Of a DNA stretch of 64,000 nt, positions 34,558 through 42,764 are shown piece after piece. The DNA comes from Sphingosinicella sp. LHD-64. Lineage in GTDB: Bacteria; Pseudomonadota; Alphaproteobacteria; Sphingomonadales; Sphingomonadaceae. Made by a program: the position numbers and the translations under genes. The notes below the pieces were generated by a model. It saw only the letters and a program-made list of their open reading frames with translations. It was not told the origin of the DNA and did no database searches. The DNA is taken from positions 632,001 through 696,000 of the forward strand of contig NZ_JAVIFV010000003.1 of assembly GCF_031157375.1 (NCBI RefSeq), given 5' to 3'. Within the stretch, counting starts at the first letter, position 1; each line of letters starts with the position of its first letter.

Positions 34558-35672
34558 CGGCAGCGCCCGTCTCCGGCCTTGCCGCGCTCTCCGACGGCCG
34601 GGGCGGGTTCGTGCTCGACGAGATCGAGGTCGGGCCGCCGGGACCGGGCGAGGTCCGGGTGCGCATCGCCGCGGCGGGCCTGTGCCATACCGACCATGCC
34701 TCGCTCGGCTGGCCGGGGCCGCTGGTCCTGGGCCATGAGGGCGCGGGCCATGTCGAAGCGGTGGGCGAAGGCGTCGTTCATCTGACGCCTGGGCAACCGG
34801 TGCTGCTCAACTGGGCGATCCCCTGCGGCGCCTGCCCGCAATGCGCGGAGGGCGCCGCCGCCCTGTGCGACCGCACCCACGAGACCGATCCGTCCCGCTA
34901 CGGCACCAGCCGCGCCCACAACGGCGCGACGCGCTGGCGGGGCGAGTCGGTCGCGCGGTCCTTCCACCTCGGCACCTTCTCGCAGCACACCGTCGTCCGC
35001 GCCGAAGCGGTGACGCCGCTGCCCGACGGCCTGTTGCCGGAACGGGCCTGCATCCTCGGCTGCGCGGTGATGACCGGGGTCGGCTCGGTCCTCAACGTCG
35101 CACAGGTGAAGCCGGGCGAGACGGTGGCCGTGATCGGTTGCGGCGGCGTCGGGCTCAACGTGATCCAGGGTGCCCGGCTCGCCGGCGCCGGCAGGATCGT
35201 CGCGATCGACCGGCGGACGGAAGCCCTCGAGCATGCCCGAGCCTTCGGGGCAACCGATGTCGTGGTCGCCCGCGAGAGCGATGCGGATCACGAGCAGGTG
35301 ATTGCTGCGATGCGCGCGCTCACCGGCGGCCGCGGTGCGGATCATGCCTTCGAGGCGACCGGCGTCGCAGCGCTCGCCTTCCTGCCGCTCCGGCTCGCAC
35401 GCAACGGCGGCAACGCGCTGCAGGTCAGCGGCGCACATGGCGAGGTCGCGGTCGCGATGCCGGATTTCTTCTGGAACAAGCGGTATATGGCGCCTCTCTA
35501 TGGCGCCTGCGTGCCCGAGCGCGACTTTCCCCGCCTGTTCCGCTGGGCGGCCGACGGCCAGCTCCAGATCGACGCCCTCATCACACGCGAATATCCGCTG
35601 GAAGAGCTGGCAAGGGCGATGGACGACATGCTCGCCGGCCGCACCGCCAAGAGCGTGATCCGGATCGGATGA
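34554..35672 (+). CDS. Zinc-dependent medium-chain alcohol dehydrogenase, class III-like
   Basis: A 372-residue MDR enzyme starting at GTG 34554, overlapping the PhyH stop as GTGA. Catalytic zinc ligands are Cys44 (GLCHTDH), His61-Glu62 (LGHEGAGH) and a Cys near 175 (ILGCAVMTG); the structural zinc lobe is Cys91, 94, 97 and 105. The Rossmann motif is VIGCGGVGLNVIQGA. The pattern CILGCAVMTGVGSVLNVAQV and the C-terminal region resemble class III and NDMA-dependent alcohol or formaldehyde dehydrogenases. It may oxidise an alcohol, hemiacetal or formaldehyde produced by the oxygenase; this link is inferred. Confidence 0.88.
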   Translation: MTAAPVSGLAALSDGRGGFVLDEIEVGPPGPGEVRVRIAAAGLCHTDHASLGWPGPLVLGHEGAGHVEAVGEGVVHLTPGQPVLLNWAIPCGACPQCAEGAAALCDRTHETDPSRYGTSRAHNGATRWRGESVARSFHLGTFSQHTVVRAEAVTPLPDGLLPERACILGCAVMTGVGSVLNVAQVKPGETVAVIGCGGVGLNVIQGARLAGAGRIVAIDRRTEALEHARAFGATDVVVARESDADHEQVIAAMRALTGGRGADHAFEATGVAALAFLPLRLARNGGNALQVSGAHGEVAVAMPDFFWNKRYMAPLYGACVPERDFPRLFRWAADGQLQIDALITREYPLEELARAMDDMLAGRTAKSVIRIG

Positions 35673-36490
35673 GCGCCGCGCCGTTCCGCACGATCGAATG
35701 CTCCGATCCCGCGATCGGCGCGGATGGCCTCACCTTCGTCACGGTCAAGAGCGCCGCGCTCGGCCAGCGGGCCGACATCACGTTCTTCGTGCCGCCCGAA
35801 GCGGAAGGGATCGCCGACGTGCCGCTCGTGCTGCTGCTCCACGGCGTCTACGGCTCGCATTGGGCCTGGGCGCTGAAAGGCGGCGCGCACCGGACCGCCG
35901 CGCGGCTGATCGCGGAGGGCGTGCTGCCGCCCGTCGTGCTCGCGATGCCGTCGGACGGCCTGTGGGGCGACGGCTCGGGCTACGTCGCCCATCTCTCGCA
36001 GGATTTCGAAAGCTGGATCCTCGACGAGGTGCCGGCCGCGGCCAGCCAAGTCTGCGCCGGCTGCACCGGACGGTCGCCGTTGTTCGTCGCCGGGCTCAGC
36101 ATGGGCGGTTTCGGCGCGCTGCGACTGGCCGGCAAGCATCCCGGCCGCATCGCCGCGGCGGCCGGCCATTCCTCGATCACCGACATCGCCGAGCTCGACG
36201 CGCTGATCGAGGAGGATCGCCGCGGCTGGAGCGATGCGCCCGCCGACCGGACGGTGCTGACCGCCCTGCTCGACGCACCCGGGCCGCTGCCGCCGCTGCG
36301 TTTCGACTGCGGCCTCGACGATCCGTTCCTCGCCGGCAACCGCTGGCTGCACCATGCGCTCAAGGAAGCCGGCATCGCCCACACGTACAAGGAATCCGAA
36401 GGCGGCCACGACTGGCCCTACTGGTCGCGCACCCTGGCCGACACGCTGGCCTTCTTCGGCAGGATACTCAGAGGGGAGAAAGAGGCATGA
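35669..36490 (+). CDS. Cytoplasmic esterase, PF00756-type (esterase D/feruloyl esterase-like)
   Basis: A 273-residue alpha/beta hydrolase without signal peptide. VLLLHGVYGSHWAW gives the oxyanion region, GLSMGGFGAL the nucleophile (Ser144), an Asp lies in CGLDDPFL and the catalytic His in EGGHDWPYW. The set resembles both S-formylglutathione hydrolase and XynZ-type feruloyl/acetyl esterases; the HDWPYW ending favours the latter. ATG 35669 overlaps the dehydrogenase stop (ATGA), and its own stop overlaps the GH13 start the same way, so the four enzymes are made together. Substrate unknown. Confidence 0.85.
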   Translation: MSAAPFRTIECSDPAIGADGLTFVTVKSAALGQRADITFFVPPEAEGIADVPLVLLLHGVYGSHWAWALKGGAHRTAARLIAEGVLPPVVLAMPSDGLWGDGSGYVAHLSQDFESWILDEVPAAASQVCAGCTGRSPLFVAGLSMGGFGALRLAGKHPGRIAAAAGHSSITDIAELDALIEEDRRGWSDAPADRTVLTALLDAPGPLPPLRFDCGLDDPFLAGNRWLHHALKEAGIAHTYKESEGGHDWPYWSRTLADTLAFFGRILRGEKEA

Positions 36491-38055
36491 GGATGAAGGC
36501 CTGGATCGCGGCGGCCTGCGTGGCGCTGGCGGCGGCTCCGTCCGGCGCTCCGGCGCAGGACCAGCCGGCGCCCGCCCGTGCCGCGGCGGGCGATGAGGTG
36601 TTCTACCACATCTTCATGCGCAGCTTCCGCGACGCCAATGGCGACCGGCAGGGCGATTTGAGGGGCCTGACCGGGCGGCTCGACTATCTCGTCTCGCTCG
36701 GCGTCACCTCGATCCTGCTGACGCCGCTCCAGCCCTCCCCCTTCTACCACAATTATTTCGCGACCGATTTCGAGGGCATCGATCCGGACTTCGGCACGAT
36801 GCAGGACTATCTCGCCTTCATCCGGGCGGCGCACCAGCGCGGGCTCAAGGTCTATCTCGACCAGGAGATCCAGTATGTCGCGGAGGGCCATCCCTGGTTG
36901 ACCGAGGCGCGCGGCAACCCCTCCTCCCCCTACAGCCGCAACATCCTGTGGAACCGCCCCGGCAATCTCGAGCCGGAGCCCTTCCTCAGCTACCCGGCCT
37001 GGGAAGGCTATGACGGCCGCTATATCGGCATCGCCATGGTCGACATGCGCCGCCCCGAGGTCCGGCGCTATTTCGAGCGGTTGTTCCTGTTCTGGCTCGA
37101 TCCCCATGGCGACGGCAGCCTGCGCGACGGCGTCGACGGCTTCCGCATCGACCATATGATGGACGACCTCGACAACAAGGGCCGGCTCACCAACCTGTTC
37201 GCCGATTTCTGGCAGCCGATCTTCCGCGCCGTCCGGGCCCGCAACCCCCGGGCGCGGATCATCGCCGAACAGGCCGACTGGGGCTATGGCGACGACTGGC
37301 TGAGGCGCGGCGACGCCGATCTCGTCTTCGCCTTTCCGCTGCGCGGCGCGCTCACCCATCTCGACAAACGCGAGATCGTGACGGCGCTCGGCGAGATGGC
37401 GCGCCGCACGCCCGGGGGGCGGAGCCAGATCCTGTTTCTCGAGAACCACGACACCGACCGCTTCATGACGCTGGTCGACAGCGATCCGGCGCGCGCGCGC
37501 ATGGGCGCCGCCCTCAGCCTGCTGCTGCATGGCGAGCCCTTGCTCTATTACGGCCAAGAGCTGGGGATGCGCGGCCGGACCCGCGAGGGCGGTTTTTCGG
37601 ACGGGAACCACGTTCCGCTGCGCGAGGCGATGCGCTGGGCGCGCGACCTCGAGGCGCCGGGCTCGGCCATCTGGTATGCCGGCGACCGGCCCTGGTGGAC
37701 CCGGCGCTACAATCGCAGCGAAGACGGCGTGTCGGTCGAGGAGCAGGCGGAGGCGCCGGACTCGCTGCTGAACTGGTATCGGACGCTGCTCGCCTTGCGG
37801 GCGCGGCGGCCGGAGCTGCGGTCGGGCGGTCAGCGCGTCCTGTGCGACGACGAGACGGCGATGCTGTGCATCGTCCGCGAAGCGGGCGCGGCGCGAACGC
37901 TGGTCCTCGCCAATCTCGGCCCCTCCCCGGCCCGGGCACGGCTGCCGGCCGATCTCGGCGGCGGCTGGACCGACCTTTTGCATGCGGGCGAGGCGATCGA
38001 GCCGGCGGCGCTGACGCTCGCGCCGATGGAAGTGCGTATCCTCGGCACCCGCTAG
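36487..38055 (+). CDS. GH13 amylase-family enzyme with altered region I, exported
   Basis: A 522-residue enzyme with a signal peptide (residues 1-24, cleaving after APAQ). Catalytic residues Asp222 (GFRIDHMM), Glu261 (IIAEQAD) and Asp322 (LENHDTDRF) are intact. Conserved region I, normally DxxxNH, reads DQEIQYVAEGHPW (from Asp125): Asn is Gln and His is Tyr, so subsite -1 contacts differ from usual amylases. It is the last enzyme of a four-gene coupled set with PhyH, ADH and esterase and the only exported one. It may act on an unusual or substituted alpha-glucan. Confidence 0.88.
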   Translation: MRMKAWIAAACVALAAAPSGAPAQDQPAPARAAAGDEVFYHIFMRSFRDANGDRQGDLRGLTGRLDYLVSLGVTSILLTPLQPSPFYHNYFATDFEGIDPDFGTMQDYLAFIRAAHQRGLKVYLDQEIQYVAEGHPWLTEARGNPSSPYSRNILWNRPGNLEPEPFLSYPAWEGYDGRYIGIAMVDMRRPEVRRYFERLFLFWLDPHGDGSLRDGVDGFRIDHMMDDLDNKGRLTNLFADFWQPIFRAVRARNPRARIIAEQADWGYGDDWLRRGDADLVFAFPLRGALTHLDKREIVTALGEMARRTPGGRSQILFLENHDTDRFMTLVDSDPARARMGAALSLLLHGEPLLYYGQELGMRGRTREGGFSDGNHVPLREAMRWARDLEAPGSAIWYAGDRPWWTRRYNRSEDGVSVEEQAEAPDSLLNWYRTLLALRARRPELRSGGQRVLCDDETAMLCIVREAGAARTLVLANLGPSPARARLPADLGGGWTDLLHAGEAIEPAALTLAPMEVRILGTR

Positions 38056-38081
38056 CCGCTGCGGCGTGCTAGACGGGCGGC

Positions 38082-38933
38082 ATGACGGAGTCGCTGCCGA
38101 TACGGCCGATCTGCGAGCCGGTGGAACTCGCGCCCGGCGCGACCGTGCTGGCCGAGCGCGTCGCCCACGGCACCGGTGCGACCGAGACGGATCCGTTTCC
38201 GCACTATCATGACGTGAGCGAGCTGGTCGTGTTCGGAAAGGTCGGCGGCATCTTCATCGCCGACGGCCGGCGCTACCCGCTCGCGCCCGGCTGCGTCGCC
38301 TACGTCCCCTCGATGCACCAGCATGATTTCGCCCTGGCGCCGGGCGCGCGCGACTGGGTGCTGATCCAGATCGATCCGGTCGCCGGCGAGGAGCTGGCGC
38401 GGCGGCCCGGGCTGGAGCGCCTGGCGCACCCCTTCTGCGCCCGCCCCGATCCGCAGCTCGGCGCCCGGATCGCGACCCTCGCGAGTTGGCTCGCCGATCT
38501 CGACACGACCGATCCGATGGTCCCCGGCCTGGTCGCGCTGCTCGCGGCCGCCGTGGTCCGCTCGCCGGCGATCGACGGCGAGCCGATGCCGGCTCGCGAT
38601 GCCGGCTTCGAGCGGCTCCGCCCGGCGATCGAACGGCTGCGTGCCGATCCCGCCCGCCCGCCGTCGCTCGAGGAGGCGGCGCGCCTCTGCGGGCTTTCCG
38701 CCGCCTATTTCAGCCGCCGCTTCGGCCGGCAGCTCGGCATGTCCTGGGGCGACTATCTGCGCACCTATCGGCTCCATATGGCCGCCCGCCGCCTGCTCTC
38801 CGGCGACGCGGGTATCGCCGAGATCGGCTATGGCCTCGGCTTCGCCACGCCGTCCCATTTCGCCGCCACGTTCCATGCGCGTTTCGGGGTTAGCCCGCGC
38901 GCGTATCGGCGGGCGCACCGACGGCGGCGCTGA
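38082..38933 (+). CDS. AraC family transcriptional regulator
   Basis: A 283-residue regulator. The N-terminal cupin-like sugar-sensing domain has HYHDVSELVVFGKVGG and ends near 150; the C-terminal double helix-turn-helix shows PSLEEAARLCGLSAAYFSRRFGRQLG and IAEIGYGLGFATPSHFAATF. It begins 26 bases after the GH13 stop on the same strand, so it is probably the last gene of the alpha-glucan operon and an activator of it. A cupin domain plus adjacent glycosidase genes points to a sugar ligand. It is convergent with the GntR gene of the alginate cluster. Confidence 0.9.
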   Translation: MTESLPIRPICEPVELAPGATVLAERVAHGTGATETDPFPHYHDVSELVVFGKVGGIFIADGRRYPLAPGCVAYVPSMHQHDFALAPGARDWVLIQIDPVAGEELARRPGLERLAHPFCARPDPQLGARIATLASWLADLDTTDPMVPGLVALLAAAVVRSPAIDGEPMPARDAGFERLRPAIERLRADPARPPSLEEAARLCGLSAAYFSRRFGRQLGMSWGDYLRTYRLHMAARRLLSGDAGIAEIGYGLGFATPSHFAATFHARFGVSPRAYRRAHRRRR

Positions 38934-38941
38934 ATGGCGCG

Positions 38942-39691
38942 CTATTGCAGGTTGACGCTGAGCAGGAAGCGGGCGCGGCTCTCGGCGGACTTGCGGCGAA
39001 GCTCGATCAGCTCGCGCTCCTCGGTCGCGTCGAGCATGGCTTCCAAAAGCCTGTTGAAATGGCGCCGCATGGCGAGGCGGGCGCCCTGGGCGTCGCGGTT
39101 GCGAAGCGCCCGGACGATCGCGCCATGCTCCTCGGCGCGGGCCTCGGCGTCGTGGCTGCACACCGCCTCGTGCGTCGCGCGGACCTGCGGCAGCTCGTCG
39201 CGCATCCGCCACAGCGTCTCAATCACATGGATGATCGCCTTGTTGCCCGAGGCGGACGCGATGGTGAGGTGGAACTCGCGGTCGGCCGCGCCCGATCGGT
39301 CGCTGTCGCCGTCATCCTCCTCGGCCATCACCCGGAGCAGCTCGTCCAGCCGCGCGAGGGAGTCCTCGGGGATGATCGGTGCGGCGATGGCGGCCGCCTC
39401 GGCCTCGAACAGCGAGCGCGCCTCGGTGAGCTCGAAGGCGCTGACATTCGGCAGCGCAGCATCACGGGCCCGCTCCGACTCGGTGATGTAGACGCCGGCC
39501 CCGGTCTTGATCTTGACCCGGCCCATCGCCTGGAGAGCGATCTCGGCCTCGCGGATGGTGACGCGGCTGACCCCGAACTTCTCGGCCAGCTCGCGTTCGC
39601 CGGGCAGGCGCGAGCCGGGCGGATAGGCGCCTTCGTCGATCAGACCGACGATCTGCTCCACGATGTCCTGAAACAGCCGCCGGTCAGCCAT
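38942..39691 (-). CDS. GntR family regulator with FCD domain, likely for the alginate operon
   Basis: A 249-residue FadR-subfamily GntR regulator. The winged helix is at the N-terminus (YPPGSRLPGERELAEKFGVS then RVTIREAEIALQ), and the C-terminal FCD domain supplies metal/ligand-binding His (DREFHLTIA, EEHGAIVRAL, MRRHFNRLL). Relatives such as UxuR and ExuR sense hexuronates. It follows the receptor by 77 bases at the end of the alginate operon. Half-sites ACCAAT/ATTGGT at 42730-42761 and 50110-50131 match the UxuR/ExuR operator core, so it is the best candidate to bind there. Confidence 0.9.
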   Translation of the reverse strand: MADRRLFQDIVEQIVGLIDEGAYPPGSRLPGERELAEKFGVSRVTIREAEIALQAMGRVKIKTGAGVYITESERARDAALPNVSAFELTEARSLFEAEAAAIAAPIIPEDSLARLDELLRVMAEEDDGDSDRSGAADREFHLTIASASGNKAIIHVIETLWRMRDELPQVRATHEAVCSHDAEARAEEHGAIVRALRNRDAQGARLAMRRHFNRLLEAMLDATEERELIELRRKSAESRARFLLSVNLQ

Positions 39692-39768
39692 GATCCTCGT
39701 TCGTCCCTCGCCTCACGCCGGGATGATTAGCCTCTTGGCGGTCGAGTGCAAGGCTCGCAGGCCACGCA

Positions 39769-42651
39769 TCAGATCCGCACGCGCACGCCCAGGAAGTAGC
39801 GCGGCCCGTAATAATGGTATTGGCGAATGCTGCCCGGCACCGGCATGTCGGTGACCTTCGGCTCGTCGAAGATGTTCACCGCCTCGAAGCTCAGCGAGAC
39901 GTTGGGGGTGAACTGGTAGGACGCACGCAGATCGAACGTGTCGTTGCTGCGGACGTAGCGCAGCTGGTTGTTGCCGCCGACGAAGTCCTGATAATAGTCC
40001 GAGCGGTAGTTGTAGACTGCCTGCAGCGAGATCGGGCCCTTCTGGTAATAGGCCTGGGCGGAGACGACGTTCTCCGAGAAGCCGCTGAGATTGGCCGGCG
40101 GGATGATCCCCGGCGTCGTCACCCCGGTGACCGGGTTGAAGATCTCCCCGAGGCGGATGTCCTGGTTCTCGAAGTTCGAATTGGCGTAGGTGTAGACGAG
40201 CCGCGCGCCCAGTCCGTCGAACGGCGCCGGCAGCCAGGCGAAGCGGTGCGTGAGGGTCAGCTCGAGGCCGTAGATGCGGCTGCGCTCGGAGCTGTTGGCG
40301 GTCTGGACGACGGGAATGGTGACATCCTGGCCGCCAATGTTGAATAGTTCGTCGGTCACGATCGGGATGAAGCCGCCGTTGAACTGCTTGTAGTAGACCG
40401 CCGCCGAGAACAGCGAATCCCGGTTGAGATAATATTCGAGCGAGGCGTCGTAGTTCCACGACATCAGCGGCTCAAGCCGCGGGCTGCCGTTGGCGCGGAT
40501 CTCGCGGATCGCATCCTCGATCGAATCGAAATCGGTGCCGTCGGCCAGCGTGATCGTGCGGCCGGCGCCGAGGCTGCTGGGCGCCGGGCGCGACATCGCC
40601 TTGTAGACGGCGAAGCGCAGCAGCAGGTCGTTCTGCAGGTGGAAGGTGACGTTCGCGCTGGGCAGGAAGCGGGTGGTCGAATTCTCGATCGTCACCGTAT
40701 CGAAATCGCCGCTCTCGACCAGCCGGATCGAGCCGTCGGGATTGGTGACGACGTCGAGCGCCGAGCGCAGGCCGTTCGAGGTGACGCTGGTGTTGACGAC
40801 GCGCAGGCCGACATTGCCGGAAACGGGCAGCGGAACGTCCCCGTCGGTGGCGTAGGAGGCCATGACATAGCCGGCCCAGACCTCTTCCGTGACGTCGCGG
40901 CTGGCAACCGAGCGGACGTCCGCGTTGGGGCCGGGATCGGTGGTGCCGAGATGCTGCTCGAACAGGCAGAGCGGGTCGAAGGTCGCCCAGCTGTGGAGCG
41001 CGCCGTCCACAGCGTCCAGATAGTCGCGCTGCTGGAAGGGCACGCGGCAGGCGAGGTTCGCCGCGCGCTCCTGCGCCGGATTCTCGACGTTGATTTCGAC
41101 CCGGTCGTCATAGTCGTTGTAGGTCTGGCGCGCGTAGCGGACCCCCGCATGGAGGCTGCGCAGCACCGGCCCGTCGAACGAATGGACGGCGTCGAACCGC
41201 CCGGCGATGATCTCGTTCTCGCGGAAATTCTCGTCGCGGCGGATGCGGGTATCGTCGCTGAACAGATCCCAGTTGCTGATGTCGAAGCGCGGATCGATCG
41301 TGATGATCGGCGCGAAGCCTTCGCCCAGCTCGTAGCTGTAGGGAATGCGCTGGTTGTTGATCGGCGTCACGTTGCCGAAAATGTCGCGCGGGTCGGTGCG
41401 CAGCCGCGCGGACCGCTCGGTCTCCCGGCGGCGGGTGCGCGAGTAGGAGAAGTCGGCGCGCAGGGTCAGCCGCTCGGTCGGCTCATATTCGACGTTGAGT
41501 CCGCCGCCGAGATACTCCTCGGCGCGGGTGAGCAGGGTCGAGACCGTCTCGATCGAGGACTGGCCGGTATAGGAGGTAAGGAAACCCGCCGGATCGATCA
41601 CCCGGTTGGCGATCGCCCGCTGGCCTTCCGACAGGTTGAGGTCGTTGCGCTGCTCGTTGAACGTGCGGTCGGAATATTGGAAGTCGAGGTTGATATCGAG
41701 GCTCGGGTCCGGCCGCCACTGCAGCGCGCCGAAGAAGGCGTCGCGCCGGTCGTCCTCCGAAATCTGCCGGTAGGTCAGGGCATTCGGGGCGAGGTAGAAA
41801 GGCGTGCCGTCGGCGACCTGCTGGGCGGTCACCTGCGGGCAATTGCCGTTGAGGACGGTGCGGGTCGCGTCGCAGGCGACCCAGGTCGTGCTCGCCGCGA
41901 ACGTGTCCTCGGGATTGTTGGTGTCGTTGCGCTGGAAGCCGAGCGCGATGCCGAACTCGCCGGCGCGGCCCAGCTCGAACTGATCGACATAGGAGATCGT
42001 TCCGCGCCAGCCGAGGCCGTCGTCACCGGACACATTGTCCTGTTGCCGGCTGTAATTGGCCTTGAACTCGGCCTGGATGCGGCGGCGGCCGAAGGCGAGA
42101 GGTCTGATCGTACCGAGCTCGATCGTGCCGGCAACACCGCCCTCGACGAGGTCGGCCTGCTGGCTCTTGTAGATCATGATCTCGTTGATCAGCTCGGACG
42201 GGAACTGGTTGAAGTTGACCGCCCGGTCGCCGCTGCCATTGGTCGCGTCACGGCCGTTGAAGGTGGAGTTGGAGAGGAACGGGCCGAGGCCGCGCAGCGC
42301 GATCTCGGAGGCGCCGCCCTTCTCGCGGTGGGTGGTGGCGCCGGCGATGGTCTGGATCGCCTCGCCGACCGACAGCGCCGGGATGTTGCCGATCTCCTGC
42401 GAGGAGAGCGCATCGACGATCGCGGTCTGGTCGCGCTTGGTGCGGATCGAGGTCTGGATCGTCTCGCGCAGGCCCGTGACGACGATGCCCTCCTCTTCGG
42501 CGGCGACGGCCTGAATGCCGACCGGGGGAGCGGGGTCAGGCTGAGCATCTTGCGCGAAAGCCGGGGAAGCGAGCAGCAGCGGCAGCGCCGCAGTGGCCAG
42601 CAAGGCGGCGCGACGACCCGAATGAACGAATTGGCTGCGCCCGTGACGCAT
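39769..42651 (-). CDS. TonB-dependent receptor, Xanthomonas/Caulobacter type, for alginate oligomers
   Basis: A 960-residue outer-membrane receptor. A signal peptide (to about 33, AFAQ) is followed by TonB box EGIVVTGLRETI, plug motifs (LSVGEAIQTIAGATTHREKGG, IALRGLG) and a large barrel ending FLGVRVRI. It belongs to the same TIGR01782-like group as the alpha-glucan receptor. Context with PL6, PL17 and DEH reductase genes indicates uptake of alginate oligosaccharides. It has its own 113-base upstream gap carrying ACCAAT repeats, so it can be transcribed apart from the lyase genes. Confidence 0.92.
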   Translation of the reverse strand: MRHGRSQFVHSGRRAALLATAALPLLLASPAFAQDAQPDPAPPVGIQAVAAEEEGIVVTGLRETIQTSIRTKRDQTAIVDALSSQEIGNIPALSVGEAIQTIAGATTHREKGGASEIALRGLGPFLSNSTFNGRDATNGSGDRAVNFNQFPSELINEIMIYKSQQADLVEGGVAGTIELGTIRPLAFGRRRIQAEFKANYSRQQDNVSGDDGLGWRGTISYVDQFELGRAGEFGIALGFQRNDTNNPEDTFAASTTWVACDATRTVLNGNCPQVTAQQVADGTPFYLAPNALTYRQISEDDRRDAFFGALQWRPDPSLDINLDFQYSDRTFNEQRNDLNLSEGQRAIANRVIDPAGFLTSYTGQSSIETVSTLLTRAEEYLGGGLNVEYEPTERLTLRADFSYSRTRRRETERSARLRTDPRDIFGNVTPINNQRIPYSYELGEGFAPIITIDPRFDISNWDLFSDDTRIRRDENFRENEIIAGRFDAVHSFDGPVLRSLHAGVRYARQTYNDYDDRVEINVENPAQERAANLACRVPFQQRDYLDAVDGALHSWATFDPLCLFEQHLGTTDPGPNADVRSVASRDVTEEVWAGYVMASYATDGDVPLPVSGNVGLRVVNTSVTSNGLRSALDVVTNPDGSIRLVESGDFDTVTIENSTTRFLPSANVTFHLQNDLLLRFAVYKAMSRPAPSSLGAGRTITLADGTDFDSIEDAIREIRANGSPRLEPLMSWNYDASLEYYLNRDSLFSAAVYYKQFNGGFIPIVTDELFNIGGQDVTIPVVQTANSSERSRIYGLELTLTHRFAWLPAPFDGLGARLVYTYANSNFENQDIRLGEIFNPVTGVTTPGIIPPANLSGFSENVVSAQAYYQKGPISLQAVYNYRSDYYQDFVGGNNQLRYVRSNDTFDLRASYQFTPNVSLSFEAVNIFDEPKVTDMPVPGSIRQYHYYGPRYFLGVRVRI

Positions 42652-42729
42652 CAGTCCTCTCCCAAAATTCTGTTGTGTTGTCGGATTCGACCTTGACCAG
42701 TCCAGGGTCTTTCGTCAACCTTTTTTACA

Positions 42730-42761
42730 TACCAATTGTCGCAACCAATATTCAGACCAAT
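42730..42761. promoter_or_regulatory. Three ACCAAT half-sites upstream of the alginate receptor
   Basis: TACCAAT (42730-42736), AACCAAT (42743-42749) and GACCAAT (42755-42761) are direct repeats 13 and 12 bases apart, 79-110 bases before the receptor ATG and just after the SGNH stop. ACCAAT is half of the UxuR/ExuR operator ATTGGTATACCAAT, and the same heptamer TACCAAT recurs in front of the PL6 gene. Direct observation of the repeats; binding by the operon's GntR protein is inferred. Confidence 0.62.
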
Positions 42762-42764
42762 GGG

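Noticed and set aside
40639-42696. 685-codon open frame antisense to the alginate receptor
   Set aside because: Same shadow pattern; the receptor on the other strand has full motifs.
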